This document shows, one piece after another, positions 38,071 through 47,408 of a stretch of DNA of 64,000 nt. The notes below the pieces were generated by a model. The model made no database searches. It saw only the letters and a program-made list of their open reading frames with translations, and was not told the DNA's origin. The stretch is from Microvirga sp. KLBC 81. Lineage in GTDB: Bacteria; Pseudomonadota; Alphaproteobacteria; Rhizobiales; Beijerinckiaceae. Within the stretch, counting starts at the first letter, position 1. The number at the start of each line of letters is the position of its first letter. The stretch covers positions 54,163-118,162 of the forward strand of contig NZ_QDAH01000012.1 of the NCBI RefSeq assembly GCF_003075415.1, read 5' to 3'. The translations under genes and the position numbers were made by a program.

Positions 38071-40242
38071 TTATCCGGTGACGCGGTCCACACGGCTCAC
38101 GACGCGCTTGGCGCGCAGCTCTGCGATGATGGCGTTGAGGTGCTTCAGGTCCCACACCGTCAGGTCGATGGTGATATCCGTGAAGTCCTGCGTGCGCCGC
38201 TTCATGTTGACGTTGTCGATGTTGCCGTCGTGATCCGCGATCACCTGCGCGATCTGCGCGAGCGAGCCCGGCTCGTTGATCGATTGCAGCTTGATGCGCG
38301 CGGGGAAGCGCTGGGTTGACCCGGATTCGAGATCCCAGCGCACGTCGATCCAGCGGTCGGGCTCGTTGTCGAACGCGGCGAGCGAGGGCGATTGGATCGG
38401 GTAGATCGTCACGCCTTCGCCTGGCGTCAGAATGCCGACGATGCGGTCGCCCGGAACCGCGCCGCCTTCCGGCGCGAAGCGGATCGGCATGTCCTTGTTG
38501 AGGCCGCGGATTGGAATGCCGGTCGGCTGCTCACCGGTCGGCTTCGCGCCTGCGCCGTCCGGCTGGCCCGTGCCTTTGCCATCGCTGCCGGCGCGCCGCT
38601 CGTCCTTGTAGTCTGGATAAACCGCACGCACCACGTCGCCGGAGAACATCTCGCCACGGCCTACAGCGGCAAGCACATCCTCCGCGGATGCGCGTGCCAG
38701 ACGGGGCAGGGCGCCTTTCAGCTTCTCGTCGGAGAAGGCACGTCCCGCGCGCTCGAAGGCGCGCTCCAGGATCTGATGGCCGAGGCCCGTATATTGCCGC
38801 CGCACGGCCGCGCGTGTGGCGCGGCGGATCGAGGCGCGTGCCTTGCCGGTCACCACGAGGGATTCCCATGCGGCCGGCGGCGTCTGGCCCTCGGCGCGCA
38901 CAATCTCGACCTCGTCGCCGTTTTGCAATTCAGTCAGCAGCGGCGACATGCGGCCGTTGATCTTGCAGCCGACCGCCGTGTTGCCGACATCGGTGTGCAC
39001 CGCATAGGCGAAGTCGATGGGCGTCGCGCCGCGCGGAAGCGCGATAAGGCGACCCTTCGGCGTGAAGCAGAAAACCTGGTCATGGAAGAGCTCAAGCTTC
39101 GTATGCTCCAGAAACTCTTCAGGGTTGTCGCCTTCGGCCAGAAGCTCGATGGTGCGCCGCAGCCATTGATAGGCACGGCTTTCCATAGCAAGGCGCGAAT
39201 CATTGTTCACGCCTTCCTTGTAGAGCGCATGCGCGGCGATGCCGAATTCCGCGACTTCATCCATCTCTTGAGTGCGGATCTGCAGCTCCACGCGCTGGCT
39301 GCCAGGGCCGATCACCGTGGTGTGGATCGAGCGGTAATCGTTCTGCTTCGGCGTCGAGATGTAATCCTTGTAGCGACCCGGCACCATCGGCCAGCTCGTG
39401 TGCACGATGCCGAGCGCACGGTAGCATTCATCGACCGTGCCGACGATGATGCGGAAGGCGAAGATATCCGACAATTGCTCGAAGGAGACGGACTTGCGCT
39501 CCATCTTGCGCCAGATGGAATAGGGCCGCTTCTGGCGTCCCGACACCTGCGCGTCGATGCCCTGGGCCTTGAGCTTGGTGGTCAGCGTCCGCTCGATCTC
39601 TTCGACGAGCTTTTCGCTCTTCGTCGTCAACTCGTGCAGGTGGCGGTTGATGGCCTCGAAGGCTTCCGGATCGAGGTTCTGGAACGACAGTTCCTCCAAC
39701 TCCTCGCGCATTTCCTGGATGCCCATGCGTCCGGCGAGCGGGGCATAGATCTCGAGCGTTTCCTGCGCGATGCGCTGGCGCTTCTCCGGCGGCATGAAGC
39801 CGAGGGTGCGCATGTTGTGGAGGCGGTCGGCAAGCTTCACCAGAAGCACGCGCACGTCGTCCGCGACAGCGAGCAGCAGCTTGCGGAAGTTCTCGCCCTG
39901 AGCGGCGCGCTTCGAGACAAGGTCGAGGCGCTTGATCTTGGTAAGGCCGTCGACGAGGGCACCGATCTGGGGACCGAAGGTCCTGTTGATCTCCTCCAGC
40001 GTCGCCTCGGTGTCTTCCACAGTGTCGTGGAGGACCGCCGCGGCGATGGTCGCCTCGTCGAGCTTCATATCCGTGAGTATGGCCGCGACTTCGAGAGGAT
40101 GGCCGAAGAACAGGTCGCCGGACGCGCGCTTCTGGTTGCCATGAGCCATCATGGCATACACGTAAGCACGGTTGAGCAGCGCCTCGTCAGCCGAGGGGTT
40201 ATAGCGCTTTACCCGCTCGACAAGTTCATACTGGCGCATCAT
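38071..40242 (-). CDS. rsh: bifunctional (p)ppGpp synthetase/hydrolase Rsh (RelA/SpoT)
   Basis: A 723-residue stringent-response enzyme. The HD hydrolase domain holds HGNQKRASGDLFFGHPL and VLHDTVEDTEATLEEI. The synthetase domain has GRQKRPYSIWRKME and TPKQNDYRSIHTTVIGP. A TGS domain follows (LPRGATPIDFAYAVHTDVG), and a C-terminal ACT domain ends the protein. Both HDxxED and the synthetase residues are intact, so it should be bifunctional, as in other single-Rsh alphaproteobacteria. The ATG at 40242 is chosen; a GTG four codons upstream is also possible. rpoZ is upstream on the same strand. Confidence 0.97.
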   Translation of the reverse strand: MMRQYELVERVKRYNPSADEALLNRAYVYAMMAHGNQKRASGDLFFGHPLEVAAILTDMKLDEATIAAAVLHDTVEDTEATLEEINRTFGPQIGALVDGLTKIKRLDLVSKRAAQGENFRKLLLAVADDVRVLLVKLADRLHNMRTLGFMPPEKRQRIAQETLEIYAPLAGRMGIQEMREELEELSFQNLDPEAFEAINRHLHELTTKSEKLVEEIERTLTTKLKAQGIDAQVSGRQKRPYSIWRKMERKSVSFEQLSDIFAFRIIVGTVDECYRALGIVHTSWPMVPGRYKDYISTPKQNDYRSIHTTVIGPGSQRVELQIRTQEMDEVAEFGIAAHALYKEGVNNDSRLAMESRAYQWLRRTIELLAEGDNPEEFLEHTKLELFHDQVFCFTPKGRLIALPRGATPIDFAYAVHTDVGNTAVGCKINGRMSPLLTELQNGDEVEIVRAEGQTPPAAWESLVVTGKARASIRRATRAAVRRQYTGLGHQILERAFERAGRAFSDEKLKGALPRLARASAEDVLAAVGRGEMFSGDVVRAVYPDYKDERRAGSDGKGTGQPDGAGAKPTGEQPTGIPIRGLNKDMPIRFAPEGGAVPGDRIVGILTPGEGVTIYPIQSPSLAAFDNEPDRWIDVRWDLESGSTQRFPARIKLQSINEPGSLAQIAQVIADHDGNIDNVNMKRRTQDFTDITIDLTVWDLKHLNAIIAELRAKRVVSRVDRVTG

Positions 40243-40381
40243 ATCCGCCGCCACCCCCTTCGAAACCGGTCTATCTGGCTGAAATCAGAAGACTTTAGAA
40301 AATATTGTAATACGTCTTCTGACCGCAAGCTGAATACCTTGCCGCAGGCGGTAAAACCGCACCGTGGTTAAGGCCCTTACG

Positions 40382-40408
40382 AAAAAGCCCGGCTCTGGGC
40401 CGGGCTTT
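40382..40408. terminator. intrinsic terminator between rpoZ and rsh
   Basis: AAAAGCCCGGC (40382-40392) pairs with GCCGGGCTTTT (40398-40408). On the minus strand the stem is followed by more T, so it probably ends or reduces transcription after rpoZ. It would leave rsh to its own promoter. Confidence 0.85.
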
Positions 40409-40431
40409 TCTGAAAATGCGGTGCTGAGCGC

Positions 40432-40836
40432 TTATTCGCGGTCGTCGTCGTCCGAGCTGTTGTTGCTCGGGGGGACGAGGCCTTCGAGGCCGCGCAGCAG
40501 GTCTTCCTCACTCATACGATCGAACTGGACATCCGTGTCGTTGTCGGCACCCGAGGCGGCCGCCGTGTTGCCCAGCATGGGAACGGCCTCGGCCTCCGGC
40601 TCGTCCACCTCGACATACTTCTGCATCGAGTGGATGAGCTGCTCCTTCAGGTCGTCGGGAGCGATGGTCTGGTCCGCGATCTCGCGGAGGGCCACGACGG
40701 GGTTCTTGTCACGGTCGCGGTCGACGGTGAGCGGCGAGCCCGAGGAGATCAGGCGGGCGCGGTGGCTGGCCAGCAGCACGAGCTCAAACCGGTTGTCGAC
40801 CTTGTCGATGCAGTCTTCGACGGTCACGCGAGCCAT
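40432..40836 (-). CDS. rpoZ: RNA polymerase omega subunit
   Basis: A 134-residue subunit that helps assemble RNA polymerase and contributes to the ppGpp site. The start [20 protein letters not shown] and [11 protein letters not shown] are diagnostic. The C-terminal half has a long acidic, low-complexity extension ([13 protein letters not shown], then SSDDDD), typical of Hyphomicrobiales. rsh lies downstream, as in many bacteria. Confidence 0.97.
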   Translation of the reverse strand: MARVTVEDCIDKVDNRFELVLLASHRARLISSGSPLTVDRDRDKNPVVALREIADQTIAPDDLKEQLIHSMQKYVEVDEPEAEAVPMLGNTAAASGADNDTDVQFDRMSEEDLLRGLEGLVPPSNNSSDDDDRE

Positions 40837-41226
40837 GCAGGGGCTCCTTCTTCAGGTTCATGAGAATATCGGAAGGTGGGGTAGATACATCGCCTGGATC
40901 GAGAAAACAAGAGGAAGCGTGGTTTTCCATAAGGTTATCGGTGGCGTGCCCTGGCACTCCGGCCCCATCTGCCTGGCATTACGCTCTCAAGGCTCAAATC
41001 GGGGAGGCTGCCATTCAGGCACTTGGCTTGGTTCTGCTCGCCTTGCCCCTTATATTCGAATGCCGGGAACCTATACCGAATCCGGGCGGATCGACGCCTG
41101 CATGGATAACGGCGGGCTCTGGGACTATGAACAATCCAAGTGCCACGGGGAGCGTTCTTCGCCTTGACTCCTCGGCCTTTGAGTGCGAGTCCCGCGCGGA
41201 TTTTCGCAACAAAGGTTCCGCTCCCG
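40837..41226. other. region between rpoZ and fabD
   Basis: 390 bases of divergent upstream DNA. It must carry promoters for rpoZ (leftwards) and fabD (rightwards). Its right half contains fragments of a small exported protein described separately (41013-41167). No RNA gene or repeat was recognised. Confidence 0.5.
41013..41167 (+). pseudogene. possible decayed gene for a small exported Cys-containing protein
   Basis: GGGGAGG (41001-41007) is followed five bases later by ATT and then codons for QALGLVLLALPLIFEC, which looks like a signal peptide. In a different frame, starting near 41060, the sequence reads TESGRIDACMDNGGLWDYEQ, then SKC and a stop at 41167. 'RIDxCxDxGGxW' followed by a Cys resembles small alphaproteobacterial lipoproteins with a conserved Cys pair. 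The two parts would join after one frameshift, and ATT may be a damaged ATG. The call rests on pattern only. Confidence 0.35.
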
Positions 41227-42174
41227 ATGAAGCGCGCATTCATTTTCCCGGGCCAGGGAAGCCAGGCTGTGGGCATGGGCAAGGCCCTCGCCGACAACTT
41301 CCCCCAGGCCAAGGCCGTATTCGACGAGGTGGACGAGGCCCTCTCCCAGAAACTCTCCGCCATCATGTGGGAAGGCCCCGCCGAGGAGCTGACCCTGACC
41401 GCCAATACCCAGCCGGCCCTGATGGCCGTGAGCCTGGCCGCCATCCGCGTGCTGGAGGCCGAAGCTGGGCTCGATCTCAGGAAGCATGCCGCATTCGTTG
41501 CCGGCCACTCGCTCGGTGAATATTCGGCGCTCGCCGCTGCCGGTAGCCTCTCGATCGCCGATACGGCCCGCCTGCTGCGTATCCGCGGCAATGCCATGCA
41601 GAACGCCGTACCCGTGGGGCAGGGCGCCATGGCGGCTCTTCTCGGCCTTGAGTTCGACGCCGCCCTCGAGGTCGCCCGAGCGGCGGCTGAAGGCGAGGTC
41701 TGCGATGCAGCCAACGACAATGGCGGCGCCCAGGTCGTGGTTTCCGGCCATAAGGCCGCTGTAGAGCGTGCGGTCGCCATCGCCCAGGAAAAGGGCGCCA
41801 AGCGCGCCGTGATGCTGGCTGTGTCCGCTCCCTTCCATTGCGCCCTCATGCAGCCGGCCGCCGACGCGATGCGCGAGGCTCTGGCCGGTGTGGCCGTGAA
41901 TGCTCCCGCCGTTCCGGTGGTGGCCAATGTGGAGGCTGCTCCAATCACCGATCCGGCAGCGATCAAGGACGCCCTGGTTCGCCAGGTCACCGGCACGGTC
42001 CGCTGGCGCGAATGCGTTGCCTATATGGCGGCCCAAGGCGTTGAATCGTTTTATGAGGTTGGATCGGGTAAGGTCCTGACCGGACTCGTGAAACGCATCG
42101 CGGCGGGCACCACGTCGAGCGCCATCGGCACCCCTGAGGATGTCGCAGCCTTCAAAGCTTCCCTGCAAGGATAA
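41227..42174 (+). CDS. fabD: malonyl-CoA:ACP transacylase
   Basis: A 315-residue enzyme loading malonyl groups onto acyl carrier protein for fatty acid synthesis. The start RAFIFPGQGSQAVGMG, the nucleophile Ser95 in GHSLGEYS, the catalytic His in SAPFHCALM, and ending GTPEDV are those of FabD. The ATG at 41227 gives the family length; an upstream in-frame ATG would add 29 unrelated residues. It opens the fatty acid cluster. Confidence 0.97.
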   Translation: MKRAFIFPGQGSQAVGMGKALADNFPQAKAVFDEVDEALSQKLSAIMWEGPAEELTLTANTQPALMAVSLAAIRVLEAEAGLDLRKHAAFVAGHSLGEYSALAAAGSLSIADTARLLRIRGNAMQNAVPVGQGAMAALLGLEFDAALEVARAAAEGEVCDAANDNGGAQVVVSGHKAAVERAVAIAQEKGAKRAVMLAVSAPFHCALMQPAADAMREALAGVAVNAPAVPVVANVEAAPITDPAAIKDALVRQVTGTVRWRECVAYMAAQGVESFYEVGSGKVLTGLVKRIAAGTTSSAIGTPEDVAAFKASLQG

Positions 42175-42187
42175 GAGGAGAGCCTCC

Positions 42188-42925
42188 ATGTTCGATCTGA
42201 CTGGCCGCAAGGCTCTCGTGACCGGCGCCACTGGCGGTATCGGCGGCGCCATCGCCCGCTCCCTGCACGCCCAGGGTGCCACCGTGACCATCTCCGGCAC
42301 CCGCCGCGCCGCCCTCGACGAGCTGGCGGCTGCGCTGGGTGAGCGGGTCCACGTGGTCGAGGCGAACCTCGCCGATAAGGATTCGGTCGAGGCGCTCGTT
42401 CCCGCTGCGGAAGCGGCCATGGACGGGCTTGACATCCTCGTCAACAACGCGGGCGTGACCAAGGACAACCTGTTCATGCGCATGAAGGACGAGGAGTGGG
42501 ACACGGTGATCGCCGTGAACCTGACGGCGGCCTTCCGTCTCTCGCGCGCCGCCGTGAAGGGCATGATGCGCCGTCGCTACGGTCGTATCATCAATATCGG
42601 CTCGGTCGTGGGCTCCACCGGTAATCCCGGGCAGGGCAACTACGCCGCCTCCAAGGCGGGCCTCATCGGCATGACCAAGGCGCTCGCCGCCGAGGTTGCC
42701 AGCCGCAACATCACCGTGAATCTGGTCGCTCCGGGCTTCATCGAATCCCCCATGACGGACGTGCTCAACGAGAAGCAGCGCGAGGGAATCCTGGGCACCA
42801 TTCCCATGGGAAGGCTGGGCCAGGGCGATGAAATCGCCTCGTCCGTTGTGTATCTCGCATCCAGCGAAGCCGGTTACGTGACGGGCCATACCCTGCACGT
42901 AAACGGCGGAATGGCTATGTTCTGA
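42188..42925 (+). CDS. fabG: 3-oxoacyl-ACP reductase
   Basis: A 245-residue NADPH-dependent SDR that reduces 3-oxoacyl-ACP in fatty acid elongation. TGATGGIGG forms the cofactor loop; the catalytic Ser lies in NIGSVVGS and Tyr152/Lys156 in YAASKAG. NNAGVTKDNL and MFDLTGRKALVT are classic FabG. GAGGAGAG precedes the ATG at 42188. It follows fabD by 13 bases. Confidence 0.97.
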   Translation: MFDLTGRKALVTGATGGIGGAIARSLHAQGATVTISGTRRAALDELAAALGERVHVVEANLADKDSVEALVPAAEAAMDGLDILVNNAGVTKDNLFMRMKDEEWDTVIAVNLTAAFRLSRAAVKGMMRRRYGRIINIGSVVGSTGNPGQGNYAASKAGLIGMTKALAAEVASRNITVNLVAPGFIESPMTDVLNEKQREGILGTIPMGRLGQGDEIASSVVYLASSEAGYVTGHTLHVNGGMAMF

Positions 42926-43161
42926 AAGTACTTAGCGGCGGTTGCAGAATCTGTTCGCAGGCGCCGCTGGCCTCTCGCCAGAGAGGATAAGCTTGTGTTA
43001 AGCATGAGCCCGATCGAGCCAAAGGGGTTGACCGGCGCTTAAAAATGCGGCTTTGCACGGCGCAAGGTAGCCGTTTCAGCGTTGTCAGCTGAGCAGCTGA
43101 TCTAATTTCGATTTTTAAATCCGCCCAATTCCTGAGGCGGCAGCCACTGAGGAAGAGAACG

Positions 43162-43398
43162 ATGAGTGACGTCGCTGATCGCGTGAAGAAGATTGTTGTC
43201 GAGCACCTCGGCGTTGAGGCCGACAAGGTGACGGACAATGCCAACTTCATCGACGACCTGGGCGCCGACAGCCTTGACACCGTCGAGCTGGTGATGGCTT
43301 TCGAAGAAGAGTTCAACGTCGAGATCCCGGACGATGCCGCTGAGACCATCGTCACGGTTGGCGACGCCATCCGCTTCCTCGAGAAGAACGCAGCCTAA
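43162..43398 (+). CDS. acpP: acyl carrier protein
   Basis: A 78-residue acidic four-helix carrier. The phosphopantetheine attachment site is Ser37 in [13 protein letters not shown]. The start [18 protein letters not shown] is the usual form. It has its own 236-base upstream gap, likely holding a strong promoter, and a strong terminator downstream, as expected for one of the most abundant proteins in the cell. Confidence 0.99.
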   Translation: MSDVADRVKKIVVEHLGVEADKVTDNANFIDDLGADSLDTVELVMAFEEEFNVEIPDDAAETIVTVGDAIRFLEKNAA

Positions 43399-43406
43399 AA
43401 CGCTGA

Positions 43407-43444
43407 CGGGCGTCGGGTGAGTCACCCGACGCCCGATTTTTATT
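43407..43444 (+). terminator. acpP intrinsic terminator
   Basis: A perfect 14-bp dyad, CGGGCGTCGGGTGA (43407-43420) and TCACCCGACGCCCG (43422-43435), followed by ATTTTTATTT. It should give acpP a separate short message and limit read-through to fabF. Confidence 0.93.
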
Positions 43445-43464
43445 TAACGATAGGGTAGAACGTT

Positions 43465-44727
43465 ATGCGCCGGGTTGTTGTTACAGGTCTTGGCATGGTC
43501 ACTCCGCTGGGCAGCGGGGTCGATACCACATGGTCCCGCCTGATCGAGGGACAAAGCGGCGCTAACAGGATCACCGATTTCCAGGTCGACGACCTAGCCT
43601 GTCAGATCGCCTGCCAGATCCCGGTCGGCGATGGCTCGAACGGCACCTTCAATCCCGACGAGTGGATGGAACCCAAGGAACAGCGCAAGGTCGATCCCTT
43701 CATCGTCTATGCGATGGCCGCCTCCACCCAGGCTCTCCGGGACGCTGGCTGGGCCCCGAAAACCTACGAGGAACAATGCGCCACCGGCGTGCTGATCGGC
43801 TCCGGCATCGGCGGCATCGGCGGCATCTACGAGGCTTCCGCGACCCTCATCGAGCGCGGCCCGCGCCGCATCTCGCCCTTCTTCATTCCTGGCCGCCTGA
43901 TCAATCTCGCCGGCGGCTACGTCTCCATCGAGCACGGCCTGAAGGGGCCGAACCACGCCGTGGTCACGGCCTGCTCCACCGGCTCGCATGCCATCGGCGA
44001 TGCGGCCCGCCTGATCGCGCTCGGCGATGCAGACGTGATGGTGGCCGGCGGCACGGAATCTCCGGTGAACCGCCTCTCGATTGCAGGCTTCGCCGCCTGT
44101 CGCGCATTGTCCACGAGCTACAACGACACGCCCGAGAAAGCCTCGCGCCCCTATGACAAGGATCGCGACGGATTCGTCATGGGCGAGGGTGCCGGCGTCG
44201 TGGTGCTGGAAGAATACGAGCACGCCAAGGCGCGCGGCGCGAAGATCTATGCCGAGGTCATCGGCTATGGCCTGTCGGGCGATGCCTATCACATCACCTC
44301 GCCGTCCGAGGACGGCGACGGTGCCTATCGCTGCATGGCTGCCGCTCTGAAGCGTGCGGATATCCCGGTCTCGGAGATCGACTACGTCAATGCCCACGGT
44401 ACCTCGACCCCGCTCGGCGACGAGCTCGAGCTGAAGGCCGTCGAGCGCATCATGGGCAATGCGACGGGCAAGCTCTCCATGTCATCCACCAAGTCGGCCA
44501 TCGGCCACCTGCTGGGCGCGGCCGGTGCGGTCGAGGCGATCTTCTCGGTTCTCGCCATGCGCGACGGCATCGTTCCGCCGACCATCAACCTCGACAATCC
44601 GTCCATCGAAACCGCGATCGACCTCGTGCCGAAGGTGGCCAAGCGCAAGGAAGTCAACGTGGTCCTGTCGAACTCCTTCGGGTTCGGCGGCACCAACGCT
44701 TCGCTGATCTTCCGTCGCGTTGCCTGA
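43465..44727 (+). CDS. fabF: 3-oxoacyl-ACP synthase II
   Basis: A 420-residue condensing enzyme (KAS II) elongating acyl-ACP with malonyl-ACP. The catalytic Cys170 lies in VVTACSTGSHAIG, and the two His in NAHGTSTPLGD and SAIGHLLGAAGAVE. RRVVVTGLGMVTPLG at the start is typical. It follows acpP and its terminator by 66 bases. Confidence 0.98.
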   Translation: MRRVVVTGLGMVTPLGSGVDTTWSRLIEGQSGANRITDFQVDDLACQIACQIPVGDGSNGTFNPDEWMEPKEQRKVDPFIVYAMAASTQALRDAGWAPKTYEEQCATGVLIGSGIGGIGGIYEASATLIERGPRRISPFFIPGRLINLAGGYVSIEHGLKGPNHAVVTACSTGSHAIGDAARLIALGDADVMVAGGTESPVNRLSIAGFAACRALSTSYNDTPEKASRPYDKDRDGFVMGEGAGVVVLEEYEHAKARGAKIYAEVIGYGLSGDAYHITSPSEDGDGAYRCMAAALKRADIPVSEIDYVNAHGTSTPLGDELELKAVERIMGNATGKLSMSSTKSAIGHLLGAAGAVEAIFSVLAMRDGIVPPTINLDNPSIETAIDLVPKVAKRKEVNVVLSNSFGFGGTNASLIFRRVA

Positions 44728-44822
44728 GGATAGCTGTTCTACGTTACGGCTTTTCGCCATAATCCCCGTTAGGGTGTCGGACGAGCCATCGAAAACGAGG
44801 CCGACACCAGAAAAGCAGCGTG

Positions 44823-46220
44823 ATGTTCGGACGCAAAAAGAAAAACACCCTTCTCTCTGAGCACGAGGCCGAAACCCAAGGTGCGGAGCAGCCGCGCCTT
44901 GCGCCGCGCTCTCCAAGCGAGGCCATCAAACCGACGCTTGCTCCCCCACCGCCGCCTCGTCTTCGCCGCCGTCGCGGAGGCATGCTGTCGCTCTTCAGCG
45001 GCCTGCTGACGCTGTTCGTGGCCCTGGCTCTGGCAGGTGTTTTCGGCTTCACGATGCTGGAGCGGGAGGTGACCGCGAAGGGTCCGCTGCAAAGCGACAA
45101 GGTGGTGCTCATTCCGCGCAATACCGGCACGGGTGAGATCGCGCGCATCCTGAAGGAAGAGGGCGTCATCGATCAGCCCTTCCTGTTTGAGGCCTATGCG
45201 CTCCTCAACCGTCAGCGCGGCCAGCTCAAGGCAGGTGAGTTCCAGTTCAAGGCTGGCACGAGCATCGAGGATGCCATCGATACCCTCGTGCAGGGTAAGG
45301 CGATCCTCCACGCCCTCACGGTTCCGGAAGGCCTGACGAGCGATCAGATCGTGGCGCGCCTTTACGAGAACGAGATTCTGAGTGGCGACATCGCCGAGAC
45401 GCCGCGCGAGGGAACGCTGCTACCCGACACCTACAAGTTCGAGCGCGGCACCACGCGCCAGCAGATCGTCAGCACCATGCAGGCGGCGCAGCGCCAGGCG
45501 CTCAACCAGATCTGGCAGCGCCGCTCGGCGGACCTGCCGATCAAGTCGCCGCAGGAACTCGTGATCCTCGCCTCCATCGTGGAGAAGGAAACGGGACGCG
45601 CCGATGAGCGCACGCGTGTGGCGGGGGTGTTCATCAACCGCCTGATGAAGCGCATGAAGCTCCAGTCGGATCCCACCATCGTGTATGGCCTGGTTGGCGG
45701 GAAAGGCACGCTCGGCCGCGGGATCATGCGCAGCGAGATCGAGACGGCGACGCCCTACAACACCTACGTGATCGAGGGGCTGCCGCCCGGACCTATCGCC
45801 AATCCGGGACGGGCCGCGCTCGAAGCGGTGGCCAATCCATCGCGCACCAAGGATCTGTACTTCGTGGCCGATGGCTCGGGCGGTCACGCCTTCGCGGAAA
45901 CCTACGACCAGCACCAGCGCAACGTGACCCGCTGGCGCCAGATCGAGAAGACCAAGGCGACGCCCGACAGCGACAACGTCGATCGTGTCGTCGATCCGGT
46001 GACGCCCGGTCAATCCGGCGCGGTGGACGATGGCTTGTCTGAACTGCGCGGCACGGCCAACGCCATGTCGACCCCCGGTATCCGTCCGGTGGGCGCGAAT
46101 GGAAAGACAGGGCGCGCTCGCGGCTTCGATGCCAGCGAGGGGACCGAAAAGGATCCGCTCAAGAACAAGACGTTCGACCTGACCAATCCGAAGAACGTTC
46201 CGGCGCTCAAGCAACCCTGA
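44823..46220 (+). CDS. mltG: endolytic murein transglycosylase MltG
   Basis: A 465-residue inner-membrane enzyme of the YceG family that cuts growing glycan strands and sets their length. A cytoplasmic, Pro-rich start is followed by one transmembrane helix (about 55-77: LFSGLLTLFVALALAGVFGF), then a LysM-like part and the catalytic domain. The catalytic Glu lies in ASIVEKETGRADER; QSDPTIVYGL and SPYNTY-like TPYNTYVIEGLPPGPI follow. A low-complexity tail extends the C-terminus. The ATG at 44823 is chosen over the GTG just before it. Confidence 0.95.
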   Translation: MFGRKKKNTLLSEHEAETQGAEQPRLAPRSPSEAIKPTLAPPPPPRLRRRRGGMLSLFSGLLTLFVALALAGVFGFTMLEREVTAKGPLQSDKVVLIPRNTGTGEIARILKEEGVIDQPFLFEAYALLNRQRGQLKAGEFQFKAGTSIEDAIDTLVQGKAILHALTVPEGLTSDQIVARLYENEILSGDIAETPREGTLLPDTYKFERGTTRQQIVSTMQAAQRQALNQIWQRRSADLPIKSPQELVILASIVEKETGRADERTRVAGVFINRLMKRMKLQSDPTIVYGLVGGKGTLGRGIMRSEIETATPYNTYVIEGLPPGPIANPGRAALEAVANPSRTKDLYFVADGSGGHAFAETYDQHQRNVTRWRQIEKTKATPDSDNVDRVVDPVTPGQSGAVDDGLSELRGTANAMSTPGIRPVGANGKTGRARGFDASEGTEKDPLKNKTFDLTNPKNVPALKQP

Positions 46221-46267
46221 TTGTTTTTCGCTCAGTCATTGCAATCGACTTCAGCCGGCGCGCATTC

Positions 46268-46470
46268 GAGCATCGGACCCGAAGTGGAGGGCACTTCTGG
46301 GTCCGATGCTCTCATTGTAGGAGAAAGCATCGGATGGGTCCCAAAAGTGCAAATCCACTTTTCACGTCCGATGCTGTAGATGCTCTCTTTCTAGAGGAGC
46401 GCATCGTTCGAAGCGGAACCGGAGATCCGCGTCAGCGAAAACCGGATCCACTTTTCCGCCTGATGCGCTA
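46268..46470. repeat. three-module composite repeat
   Basis: Unit 1 (46268-46313): gagcatcggacccgaagtgg facing cacttctgggtccgatgctc. Unit 2 (about 46321-46376): agcatcggatgggtcccaaa, then aagtgcaaatccacttttcacgtccgatgct. Unit 3 (about 46398-46470): gcatcgttcgaagcggaacc, then ggagatccgcgtcagcgaaa and accggatccacttttccgcc. It fills the gap between mltG and the YicC gene and is the largest member of this family in the window. Confidence 0.8.
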
Positions 46471-46516
46471 TGGTCGCGCCGATTTTGTTTTCTGATGAAC
46501 GCCTGAGGTTCAGTGC

Positions 46517-47404
46517 ATGGCGATTGCAAGCATGACCGGCTTTGCCCGCGAGGCCGGTGTGACCGACTCCTACCAATGGGCCTGGGAGATCAAGACCGTC
46601 AACGGACGCGGGCTCGAGATCCGCGTGCGCACGCCATCCGGCCTCGACGCCATCGGCGAGGAGGCGCGCGGCCAGATCCTCAAGGCTCTCAGCCGTGGCC
46701 AGGGCCAGCTTAATCTTTCGCTCTCCAGGACCTCCTCCGCGCCGAAGCTGCGCGTCAACCAGGAGGTACTGCAATCGCTTCTCTCCGCCATCGGCGGCCT
46801 GACACTGCCGGACAATGTGGAGCCGGCCTCCCTCGATGGGCTTCTTTCCGTCCGGGGTGTCGTGGAACTCGATGAGGATATGATCGATCCTGCTCAGGAC
46901 GAAGCGCTCGCGGCAGCACTCAGGGGCGGTGTGACCAAGCTCATCGAGGCATTGAGATCCGCGCGGCGGAAAGAGGGCTTGGCGCTTGCCGGCGTTCTGA
47001 ACCAGCAGCTCGATACCATTGCTGCGCTCGTGACCGATGCGGAAGCCTGTCCCGCCCGCCAGCCGGAGGCCATCCGCGCGCGCCTCGAAGCACAGATTGC
47101 TGAGCTTCTCGACGGCAAGGCGTCTCTCGATCCGGCGCGCCTGCATCAGGAGGCTGTGCTCATTGCCGCTCGCGCCGATATCCGTGAGGAGATCGACCGC
47201 TTGCGCGCCCACGTGGATGCCGCGCGTGCGCTGCTCAAGGAAGGCGGGCCGGTGGGACGCCGTCTCGATTTTCTGGCGCAGGAATTCGGCCGCGAGGCGA
47301 ATACCCTGTGTGCAAAGGCCAATGATGTGGCTCTTTCACGGATCGGTCTTGAATTGAAGGCCGTTATCGAGCAATTCCGCGAGCAGGTTCAGAACGTGGA
47401 GTGA
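46517..47404 (+). CDS. YicC family endoribonuclease
   Basis: A 295-residue protein. The start [14 protein letters not shown] with [16 protein letters not shown] is diagnostic, as is the C-terminal [20 protein letters not shown] with a late Asp/Glu-rich end. YicC proteins have recently been shown to be RNases that act in RNA turnover; the earlier name was stress-induced protein. It is encoded directly upstream of gmk, its usual neighbour, with a 4-base gap. Confidence 0.94.
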   Translation: MAIASMTGFAREAGVTDSYQWAWEIKTVNGRGLEIRVRTPSGLDAIGEEARGQILKALSRGQGQLNLSLSRTSSAPKLRVNQEVLQSLLSAIGGLTLPDNVEPASLDGLLSVRGVVELDEDMIDPAQDEALAAALRGGVTKLIEALRSARRKEGLALAGVLNQQLDTIAALVTDAEACPARQPEAIRARLEAQIAELLDGKASLDPARLHQEAVLIAARADIREEIDRLRAHVDAARALLKEGGPVGRRLDFLAQEFGREANTLCAKANDVALSRIGLELKAVIEQFREQVQNVE

Positions 47405-47408
47405 TGCG

